A stretch of 5,804 bases of DNA, from contig VBCS01000327.1 in NCBI GenBank assembly GCA_005888955.1, positions 1 to 5,804 on the forward strand, read 5' to 3'. Numbering within the stretch: position 1 is the first letter of the stretch; each line of letters begins with the position of its first letter. The notes under the pieces were generated by a model. It saw only the letters and a program-made list of their open reading frames with translations. It was not told the DNA's origin and ran no database searches. The position numbers and the translations under genes are program-made. Origin of the DNA: Betaproteobacteria bacterium (GTDB taxonomy: Bacteria > Pseudomonadota > Gammaproteobacteria > Burkholderiales > Casimicrobiaceae). This document shows, one piece after another, positions 1 through 4,679 of this stretch.

Positions 1-280
1 ACCAGCGCTTGGTCTTGATGTTGTGCACATGTGCATGCTGCCCGGTTTTGATCGGAGCCACGACCTTGCCGATGTCCACGCCGTACTTGATGACCGTGTC
101 GCCGACGTTCATATCCTTGAGAGCGACCTTATGTCCCAGCGGAATGTCCTGAACGCAGGGCAAGGTGATGGTGCGGTTCTCATCGAGGATCAGCCCGGTC
201 AACGTCTGTCCAGCCTTGACGCCCTCGACGACGACGACTGCAACCGAATCCTCGGGATCGTGTAAAACACAGTGAATCAC
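1..280 (-). CDS. UxaA/SuyA-like small SAF-domain protein (partial, 3' end outside window)
   Basis: Ninety-three codons are visible, running off the left edge, so the C-terminus is missing. The product resembles the small subunit, or N-terminal SAF domain, of the UxaA altronate dehydratase / SuyA sulfolactate sulfo-lyase family. These enzymes eliminate water or sulfite from hydroxy acids and usually need a separate large subunit of about 390 residues. Visible family hallmarks are VVVVEGVKAGQ (residues 15-25), DIPLGHKVALKDMNVGDTV (45-63), KYGVDIGKVVAPIKTG (65-80) and the His-rich HAHVHNIKTKRW (82-93), a usual metal/substrate motif of this domain. I chose the GTG start at 280-278 because AGGAGAG lies 6 nt upstream (293-287) and the family begins with a similar VIHxxVH-type strand. 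The gene follows rnhB after 62 nt on the same strand; the large subunit would be expected just past the left edge. The substrate cannot be told from this fragment. Confidence 0.85.
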   Translation of the reverse strand, partial: MIHCVLHDPEDSVAVVVVEGVKAGQTLTGLILDENRTITLPCVQDIPLGHKVALKDMNVGDTVIKYGVDIGKVVAPIKTGQHAHVHNIKTKRW

Positions 281-296
281 GCGCTTCTCTCCTGTC

Positions 297-324
297 CGTG
301 CCGGCACGATGCGCCGACGCGTCG
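297..324. repeat. Two adjacent perfect palindromes upstream of the UxaA-like gene
   Basis: The 62-nt gap between rnhB and the UxaA-like gene carries CGTGCCGGCACG (297-308, a perfect 12-bp palindrome) and CGACGCGTCG (315-324, perfect 10-bp), 6 nt apart and just upstream of the AGGAGAG ribosome-binding site. They could be half-sites of an operator for the downstream gene. No -10/-35 pair is convincing here, and short GC palindromes arise easily in GC-rich DNA. With no loop and no T-run they are not a rho-independent terminator. Confidence 0.25.
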
Positions 325-342
325 CCGCCGAACATGATATCC

Positions 343-909
343 CTAGAAGTCGAACTCGGACTGCGCCACCGGCGCAAAGTAGCGCCGATGCACCGCACAG
401 GGACCGTGCTGGCGCAATGCCGCCAGATGCTCGGGAGTAGCGTAACCCTTGTGCCGCGCGAAGCCGTAGACGGGGTACTCGCGGTCCAGCGCCACCAGCT
501 GCGCGTCGCGCGCTGTCTTGGCGAGAATCGATGCGGCGGCGATCGCTGCGATTATCCGGTCCCCGTCGACGATCGCTCGTGCCGGATACTCGATCGCGGG
601 GCAGTGCAGGCCGTCGATCCACACGACTTCCGGCCGGGTCGAGAGGCGTTCGATCGCACGCCGCATCGCGAGCAGCGTAGCCTGCAGGATGTTCAGCGCG
701 TCGATCTCCGCGACGCCGCTTTCGCCAACGGCCCAGGCGACGGCGCGCGCGCGGATCACGACCGCAAGCTTCTCGCGCACCGGCGGAGTGAGAAGCTTGG
801 AATCCCGCAGGCCGCCAATGCGCCGTTCGGGATGGAGAATCACCGCCGCCGCGACCACGGGCCCCGCCAGCGGTCCGCGGCCCGCCTCGTCGACGCCGGC
901 AACTAGCAT
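343..909 (-). CDS. rnhB: Ribonuclease HII
   Basis: The 188-residue product is a type 2 RNase H, which cuts RNA in RNA/DNA hybrids and single ribonucleotides embedded in DNA using divalent metal ions. Length is normal for the family (E. coli about 198). The four acidic metal ligands are all in place: Asp7-Glu8 in GVDEAGRG, Asp99 in VWIDG, and Asp117 in VDGD, 18 residues after Asp99 as in E. coli (108/126). Other signatures are DSKLL (36-40), AAASILAKTARD (124-135), YGFARHKGY (148-156) and HRRYFAPV (174-181). The ATG at 909 gives the usual short N-terminus before VDEAGRG. It overlaps the lpxB stop by 7 nt (ATGCTAG), so translation is probably coupled; a G-run five bases upstream is the only Shine-Dalgarno candidate. 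The position after lpxB matches the conserved cluster. The protein looks intact and functional. Confidence 0.97.
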   Translation of the reverse strand: MLVAGVDEAGRGPLAGPVVAAAVILHPERRIGGLRDSKLLTPPVREKLAVVIRARAVAWAVGESGVAEIDALNILQATLLAMRRAIERLSTRPEVVWIDGLHCPAIEYPARAIVDGDRIIAAIAAASILAKTARDAQLVALDREYPVYGFARHKGYATPEHLAALRQHGPCAVHRRYFAPVAQSEFDF

Positions 910-2054
910 GCGACCCCCGCGAGTCGCAGCTCGGTTACAACCGCGTCCGCGGCGATGCTCGCCGTCTCGGCGGCAAGCGAACGTGCCATCGCCGCGAACA
1001 GCGCTTCAAGACGGCGCCGAACGATCGTGTCGTCGTAGAGATTGAGCGCGGCGCGGGCTAGATTCGCCGCCGTCGCTTCGGTCTGCAGGAATTCCGGGGC
1101 AACGAAGCGCCCGGCGAGCACATTGGGCAGCCCGACATAAGGCAGCAGCAGCTTGCGCGCGACGATACGCGCGGTCAGCGGGTTTACCCGGTAGAAGATC
1201 AGATGTGGACAGCGCGACAGCGCAGCCTCGAGCGTTGCGGTTCCCGACGCGACGATACCGACGTCAGCCGCTCGCAGCGCCTGGTCGGCATGGCCGTAGA
1301 GGATGGTCAGCGGCAAAGTTTCGAGCTGCAGGCGGTGGAGGACGGCTTCAAAATACTCACGTGTCTCGCGGCTTACTAGCGGCACCAGAAACTTCGCCGC
1401 CGGCTGCGCCTCGAGGATTTCGGCGGCGGCCGTCAGCACCAGCTCGCTGTGCATCTCGAGCTCGGACACGCGGCTTCCGGGCAGGAGCGCGAAGGCGGCT
1501 TCTCTCGCGTCGAGCTTAAGGATTTCGCGCGTCTCGCGACGGCTCGTCGCGGTGGCAGCCTCCGCCGCCAGCGGATGGCCGACGAAAGTGACCGGCAGAC
1601 CTGCCGCTGCGTACAGCGGCGGCTCGAAGGGGAATAGCGCCAGCAACCGGTCGGCCGAACGCGCGATCGCGCCGATGCGCTCGCGTCGCCATGCCCAGAC
1701 GGACGGACTGACGTAGTGGATCGTGCGCACGCCTCGCCGCTTGAGCGCGGCTTCCAGGCCCAGATTGAAGTCCGGCGCGTCGACGCCGATGAACAACGTC
1801 GCCTTCGCTGCCAGCAGGCGCCGCCGGACATCGCGCCGGACGAGCAGCAGCGCAGGAAGTTCACTGACAACCTCGGCGTAGCCTCTCAAAGCCAGCCGCG
1901 ACATCGGGTACCAAGCCTCGCATCCTGCCGCCTCCATGCGCGGGCCCGCGATGCCGGCGAAGCGCACGCTCGGTATCCGTGCCCGCACTGCGCGGACAAG
2001 CTCGGCGCCGAGCGCGTCACCCGACGCTTCGCCGGCGACGATGCCGATCGTCAT
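903..2054 (-). CDS. lpxB: Lipid-A-disaccharide synthase
   Basis: LpxB is a family GT19 glycosyltransferase, peripheral on the inner membrane. It joins UDP-2,3-diacylglucosamine to 2,3-diacylglucosamine 1-phosphate (lipid X) to make the beta-1,6 disaccharide of lipid A. From the ATG at 2054 the product has 383 residues (E. coli 382). In order: GIVAGEASGD (4-13), GVDAPDFN with the essential aspartate region (90-97), YVSPSVWAWR (114-123), VGHPL (158-162), LLPGSRVSE with the conserved Arg195 (190-198), VASGTATLEAA (268-278) and GLPNVLAG (308-315), all diagnostic of LpxB. I preferred ATG 2054 over the in-frame ATG at 2075. AGGGGGG (2068-2062) sits 7 nt upstream of 2054, the longer form has no Shine-Dalgarno, and the family starts right before GIVAGEASGD. 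The gene begins 44 nt after lpxA and its last 7 nt overlap rnhB. Confidence 0.97.
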   Translation of the reverse strand: MTIGIVAGEASGDALGAELVRAVRARIPSVRFAGIAGPRMEAAGCEAWYPMSRLALRGYAEVVSELPALLLVRRDVRRRLLAAKATLFIGVDAPDFNLGLEAALKRRGVRTIHYVSPSVWAWRRERIGAIARSADRLLALFPFEPPLYAAAGLPVTFVGHPLAAEAATATSRRETREILKLDAREAAFALLPGSRVSELEMHSELVLTAAAEILEAQPAAKFLVPLVSRETREYFEAVLHRLQLETLPLTILYGHADQALRAADVGIVASGTATLEAALSRCPHLIFYRVNPLTARIVARKLLLPYVGLPNVLAGRFVAPEFLQTEATAANLARAALNLYDDTIVRRRLEALFAAMARSLAAETASIAADAVVTELRLAGVAC

Positions 2055-2098
2055 CCCTTCGCCCCCCTGGCGCATCGACGGAATTTAGCGTGCAACGG

Positions 2099-2875
2099 TC
2101 AACGGATGATCCCGCGTCCCGGCGTCTCCAGAAATTCAGCCATGATACCGAGTGCCGGCACCTTGCCGGCCTCGGCCGCAATCGCCGCTCGCGCTTCGTC
2201 GAGCGACAGCTTGTTGCGGTACAGCGCCTTGTATGCGCGGCGGATAGCGATGATATCGCTTGCCGCAAAGCCGCGCCGGCGCAGGCCCTCGCCGTTGGTG
2301 CCATGCGGTTTCGCCGGGTACCCCGACGCGGTCACGAATGGCGGCACGTCCTGCAGCACGATCGATCCAGCGGCGACCATCGCGTACGCGCCGATGCGGC
2401 AGAACTGATGCACGCCGACGAATCCTCCCAGCACGGCGTGATCGCCGACGACGACGTGGCCGGCGAGTTGTGCATTGTTCGAAAACGTCGTGTCGTTGCC
2501 GACAACGCAATCGTGCGCAACATGGGCGTACGCCAGCAGCCAGTTGCGGTCGCCGATCGACGTAGTGCCACGGTCCAGCACGGTGCCGGCGTGAATGGTC
2601 ACGAACTCGCGGATGACGTTGTCGTCGCCGATCTCGGTCGCCGTCGGTTCGCCGCCGTACTTGCGGTCCTGCGGAATCTCGCCGACCGAAGCGAATTGGA
2701 AGATGCGATTGCCGCGGCCGATGCGGGTGCGGCCCGCAATCACGACGTGACTCGCGATCGTCGTTCCGGCGCCGACTTCCACGTCGGAGCCGATCACCGC
2801 GAAAGGACCGACTTGAACGTCCGGCGCGAGGCGGGCGCCGGCGGCCACCACCGCCGTGGGATGGACGCTCGCCAT
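2099..2875 (-). CDS. lpxA: Acyl-ACP--UDP-N-acetylglucosamine O-acyltransferase
   Basis: LpxA catalyses the first step of lipid A synthesis, moving a 3-hydroxyacyl chain from ACP to the 3-OH of UDP-GlcNAc in the cytoplasm. The 258 residues (E. coli 262) show the left-handed beta-helix hexapeptide repeats from HPTAVV (5-10) to about 180, the signature FASVGEIPQDRKYGGE (61-76), IREFVTIHAGT (88-98), the catalytic base His121 in AHVAHDC (E. coli His125), GGFVGVHQFCRIGA (150-163) and the helical C-terminal ACP-binding part (RAYKALYRNKLS, 213-224). The acyl-length position equivalent to E. coli Gly173 is Ala169. The start is forced: an in-frame TAG directly precedes ATG 2875, and MASVHPTAVV is the normal family N-terminus. 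There is no Shine-Dalgarno; the 280-bp insertion ends right at this ATG and separates it from the likely ancestral site next to fabZ's stop. The reading frame is intact. Confidence 0.97.
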   Translation of the reverse strand: MASVHPTAVVAAGARLAPDVQVGPFAVIGSDVEVGAGTTIASHVVIAGRTRIGRGNRIFQFASVGEIPQDRKYGGEPTATEIGDDNVIREFVTIHAGTVLDRGTTSIGDRNWLLAYAHVAHDCVVGNDTTFSNNAQLAGHVVVGDHAVLGGFVGVHQFCRIGAYAMVAAGSIVLQDVPPFVTASGYPAKPHGTNGEGLRRRGFAASDIIAIRRAYKALYRNKLSLDEARAAIAAEAGKVPALGIMAEFLETPGRGIIR

Positions 2876-2897
2876 CTAGCAGGCTGATGCAGAACCC
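2876..2897 (+). repeat. Terminal inverted repeat, left arm
   Basis: CTAG followed by CAGGCTGATGCAGAACCC. It matches the reverse complement of 3134-3155 at all 22 positions; the next base differs and two more then match. On the minus strand its last three bases form the TAG that directly precedes the lpxA start. Confidence 0.93.
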
Positions 2898-2901
2898 GTC
2901 G

Positions 2902-3012
2902 TGGCCGCGCAGCGGCTTGGCGGGATGGGATGCGCGAAGCGGCGAGCGACGTGTGCTCGATCGCACATGAGCGAGCTGCGACAAAGCAGACCGCCCGCCA
3001 AACCGCTGGCCA
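2902..3012. repeat. Internal palindrome 1 (lpxA-side arm)
   Basis: CAGCGGCTTGGCGGG (2910-2924) pairs with CCCGCCAAACCGCTG (2994-3008), with 14 of 15 positions complementary and the remaining one able to form G-U in RNA on one strand. TGGCC (2902-2906) can extend the stem with GGCCA (3008-3012) around a small bulge. Near the centre, TGTGC (2952-2956) and GCACA (2963-2967) form an apical hairpin around TCGATC. The dyad centre is about 2959. Confidence 0.75.
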
Positions 3013-3131
3013 TGCGGGTTTCGACGATATGGCCCCGGCTGCGGCGTTGCTCGCCTTGCGAATATGCACCAGCTATTCGACGCGGCTCGCGCCTTGCATC
3101 CGGGGCCATCTCGTCCGAAACGCGGCTCATG
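3011..3131. repeat. Internal palindrome 2 (fabZ-side arm)
   Basis: GACGATATGGCCCCGG (3023-3038) pairs with CCGGGGCCATCTCGTC (3100-3115) with one mismatch. The stem extends outwards through GTTTCG / CGAAAC with a one-base bulge to CATG at both ends (3011-3014 and 3128-3131). The tip is a hairpin, CGAATA (3059-3064) with TATTCG (3074-3079) around a 9-nt loop. The dyad centre is about 3070. This arm abuts palindrome 1, so with the terminal repeats the single strand can form a three-way junction. Confidence 0.8.
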
Positions 3132-3133
3132 AG

Positions 3134-3155
3134 GGGTTCTGCATCAGCCTGCTAG
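3134..3155 (-). repeat. Terminal inverted repeat, right arm
   Basis: GGGTTCTGCATCAGCCTG followed by CTAG, the exact reverse complement of 2876-2897. It lies 5 nt beyond the fabZ stop codon. Read as protein on the plus strand it gives GSASAC and a stop, the same tail the left arm encodes on the minus strand. Confidence 0.93.
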
Positions 3156-3157
3156 GT

Positions 3158-3163
3158 TCCTTA
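3158..3163 (-). promoter_or_regulatory. Orphaned Shine-Dalgarno of lpxA, overlapping the fabZ stop
   Basis: On the minus strand the fabZ stop reads into TAAGGA, a six-base match to the anti-Shine-Dalgarno complement TAAGGAGGT. No normal gene start lies within reach on the present sequence: the lpxA ATG is about 280 nt further on. Removing the insertion and one CTAG copy gives TAAGGAACCTAGATG, with 6 nt between TAAGGA and the lpxA ATG. That is ideal spacing and a typical compact operon junction. The motif is seen; its former role is inferred. Confidence 0.6.
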
Positions 3164-3601
3164 CGCCTGCACGTCGCGCACGGCCGCCATGAGCCGCGCC
3201 TCCGCGACGAGCTCGCCGCCGACGCTCGCCCTGGCCGCGAACTTGAACACGCTGCGCACGACGTTGAGCTCTACCGACTCGAGGACGAGCTGGTCGCCGG
3301 GAAACACCGGCCGCTTGAAGCGCGCATCGTCGATGCCGGCGAAGAACAGAAGCGATCTGGCGTCGTGGCGCTCACCGCGCGTCACGTACGCGAGGATCGC
3401 CGACACCTGCGCCATCGCCTCGATGACGAGCACGCCCGGCATCACCGGGTATCCCGGAAAGTGGCCTTGGAAAAAAGGCTCGTTCAGCGTCACGTTCTTG
3501 ACGGCCTTGATGCGTTGCCCCACTTCGCACTCGAGCACGCGGTCGACCAGCAGGAACGGATATCGATGCGGCAGGAGCCGCATGATCTCGTTGATATCCA
3601 T
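3161..3601 (-). CDS. fabZ: 3-hydroxyacyl-[acyl-carrier-protein] dehydratase
   Basis: FabZ is the cytoplasmic hotdog-fold dehydratase that turns (R)-3-hydroxyacyl-ACP into trans-2-enoyl-ACP in fatty acid elongation. It competes with LpxA and LpxD for 3-hydroxyacyl-ACP, which explains its place in this cluster. From ATG 3601 it has 146 residues, a normal length. Signatures are LLPHRYPFLLVDRV (9-22), NEPFFQGHFPGYPVMPGVL (40-58) with catalytic His47, Glu61 in IEAMAQ (60-65), and FAGIDDARFKRPVFPGDQL (87-105). The start is not certain. The in-frame GTG at 3610 is 8 nt from AAGGAGA (3624-3618), whereas ATG 3601 is 17 nt away, and a GTG at 3616 overlaps the lpxD stop as GTGA. I kept ATG because MDINEIMRLLPHRYPF is the usual family N-terminus; the alternatives add 3 or 5 residues. 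The gene follows lpxD after 11 nt, and the 280-bp insertion begins 5 nt after its TAA. Confidence 0.96.
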   Translation of the reverse strand: MDINEIMRLLPHRYPFLLVDRVLECEVGQRIKAVKNVTLNEPFFQGHFPGYPVMPGVLVIEAMAQVSAILAYVTRGERHDARSLLFFAGIDDARFKRPVFPGDQLVLESVELNVVRSVFKFAARASVGGELVAEARLMAAVRDVQA

Positions 3602-3612
3602 GGTCGGCACGA

Positions 3613-4656
3613 TCACGTCTCCTTGTCGTTTTGCGCACGCTCCAGCGCGCGCAACCGCTCGAGTATCGAGCGCAATCGGCGCGTGGCCGCCGCCACGCGC
3701 TTCCACTCTCGATGCGGCAAGGCGGGGAACGTCCCCGTATAGACGCCAGGCGAATGGATCGAGTCGAACACCCCGGTTGCCGCGGAAATGACCGTGCCGT
3801 CGGGGATCTCGAGGTGTCCGCTGATCATTGCCGCGCCGCCGATCTTGCAATTGCGGCCGATCGTCGTGCTGCCCGCGATGCCGACGCAGCCCGCGATCGC
3901 CGTGTGCGCTCCGATGTGGCAATTGTGGCCGATCTGGATCTGGTTATCGAGCTTGACGTCGTCGTCGATCACCGTATCGCCGATTGCGCCGCGATCGATG
4001 GTCGTGTTGGCGCCGATCTCGACGTCTGCGCCAACGACTACGCGGCCGAGCTGCGGGATCTTGAGCCAGCGCCCGTCCTGTTCCGCCATACCGAAGCCGT
4101 CCGCGCCGATGACCGCCCCGCTGTGCACGATCGTGCGTGGCCCGATGGACGAGCGCGGGTAAACGACGACGCGAGGATGCAGTAAACAGTCGTCGTCGAG
4201 GCTGCAATCCTCACCGACCACCGTTCCCGCGCCCACCTCCGCGCGCTCGCCAACGCGGGTGCGCTCGCCGATCACAGCGTGCGCGCCGATCGCCGCGCTC
4301 GGCGCGACGCGCGCGCTTCCCGCAACGACCGCGGTCGGATGAACTCCCGGCAGGGGCGCCCGCGCCGGATGCAGTATGGCGGCGACCCGCGCGTAGGCCG
4401 CATACGGATTCGTCGTCACGAGCTTGGGCAAGGCGGTGGCCTGCGCGTCGCCCGGCGCGACGATCACCGCGCTCGCGCGCGTTCCTGCCAGGCGGCCGCG
4501 ATACTTCGAATTGGACAGGAATGCGATGGCGCCCTCGCCCGCGGAATCGAGCGTGGCGACCCGGTCGATGACGACGTCGCCATCGCCGGCGAGCTCGGCG
4601 CCGCAACGCTCGGCGAGCTGGCGCAGGGGAATCCCGACAGCGTCTGGTGAGCCCAT
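3613..4656 (-). CDS. lpxD: UDP-3-O-(3-hydroxyacyl)glucosamine N-acyltransferase
   Basis: LpxD adds the second 3-hydroxyacyl chain, from ACP to the 2-amino group of UDP-3-O-acylglucosamine, the third step of lipid A synthesis. The 347 residues (E. coli 341) show an N-terminal uridine-binding domain (about 8-105; LRQLAERCGAEL, AIAFLSNSKYRGRL, TTNPYAAYARV), then the left-handed beta-helix of hexapeptide repeats from GVHPTAVV (104-111) to about 300. The conserved LDNQIQIGHNCHIG (236-249) contains the catalytic His244 (E. coli His239), followed by GGAAMISGHLEI (273-284). A charged helix (REWKRVAAATRRLRSILERLRALE) ends the protein. ATG 4656 is the only suitable start ahead of the uridine-binding domain. 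No clear Shine-Dalgarno precedes it in the 23-nt gap after skp, so translation may depend on coupling. The open frame continues upstream through skp without a start and is not a fusion. Confidence 0.97.
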   Translation of the reverse strand: MGSPDAVGIPLRQLAERCGAELAGDGDVVIDRVATLDSAGEGAIAFLSNSKYRGRLAGTRASAVIVAPGDAQATALPKLVTTNPYAAYARVAAILHPARAPLPGVHPTAVVAGSARVAPSAAIGAHAVIGERTRVGERAEVGAGTVVGEDCSLDDDCLLHPRVVVYPRSSIGPRTIVHSGAVIGADGFGMAEQDGRWLKIPQLGRVVVGADVEIGANTTIDRGAIGDTVIDDDVKLDNQIQIGHNCHIGAHTAIAGCVGIAGSTTIGRNCKIGGAAMISGHLEIPDGTVISAATGVFDSIHSPGVYTGTFPALPHREWKRVAAATRRLRSILERLRALERAQNDKET

Positions 4657-4679
4657 GCGCGCTGCCGAAAGTTGCTCGC

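Larger units (their letters stand above)
2876..3130 (-). other. 84-codon reading frame inside the insertion, abutting lpxA (possible coupling leader)
   Basis: An ATG at 3130-3128 opens 84 codons in the same frame as lpxA. It ends with the inverted-repeat-encoded GSASAC and a TAG that directly touches the lpxA ATG (TAGATG). Its start overlaps, as ATGA, the stop of a five-codon frame (ATG 3144 to TGA 3127, MQNPS), which begins 13 nt after the TAAGGA that follows fabZ. The product is Arg- and Ala-rich and resembles nothing I recognise. The opposite strand has a mirror frame (2901-3155), also 84 codons and also ending GSASAC, because both ends carry the same repeat; this argues that the frame is a by-product of GC-rich palindromic DNA. 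If translated, its role would be to deliver ribosomes to lpxA, not to make a useful protein. Confidence 0.2.
2876..3155. mobile_element. 280-bp MITE-like palindromic element inserted between fabZ and lpxA
   Basis: The stretch has perfect 22-bp terminal inverted repeats (2876-2897 and 3134-3155) and no credible transposase gene. It fits almost exactly between fabZ and lpxA: only GGAAC lies between the fabZ stop and its right end, and the lpxA ATG abuts its left end. Both outer ends read CTAG. Since CTAG is its own complement, this is either a 4-bp target duplication around a 276-bp element with 18-bp repeats (CAGGCTGATGCAGAACCC), or part of the repeats themselves. Inside are two abutting imperfect palindromes (about 2902-3012 and 3011-3131). 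Size, repeats and lack of coding point to a non-autonomous element mobilised by a transposase encoded elsewhere. I cannot name the family. A REP/BIME-type unit is the main alternative, but long perfect ends with a plausible target duplication fit a MITE better. Confidence 0.8.

Noticed and set aside
298..906. A 202-codon plus-strand frame opposite rnhB
   Set aside because: It mirrors a well-supported RNase HII gene with all active-site residues; the composition is typical of an antisense shadow.
3040..3090. An outward promoter for lpxA within palindrome 2 (CATATT on the minus strand as a -10 box)
   Set aside because: No acceptable -35 lies 16-18 nt upstream, and the AT-rich bases are explained by the apical hairpin CGAATA/TATTCG.
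2876..3155. A transposase remnant within the insertion
   Set aside because: Neither strand encodes a recognisable DDE, HUH or RAYT motif; the frames present are short, Arg-rich and mirror each other.
3134..3160. A rho-independent terminator after fabZ
   Set aside because: The inverted repeat can form a stem, but its partner is 240 nt away and no T-run follows; the minus strand continues CTAGATGGCG into lpxA.
2930..3742. A 270-codon plus-strand open frame spanning the insertion and fabZ
   Set aside because: It is antisense to fabZ, rich in Arg/His/Asp as expected of a shadow frame in GC-rich DNA, and shows no domain.
3161..3922. A 253-residue version of fabZ extending into lpxD
   Set aside because: The extra 107 residues are an Arg/His/Gly-rich off-frame reading of lpxD; FabZ proteins are about 145-150 residues long, and good starts exist at 3601-3616.
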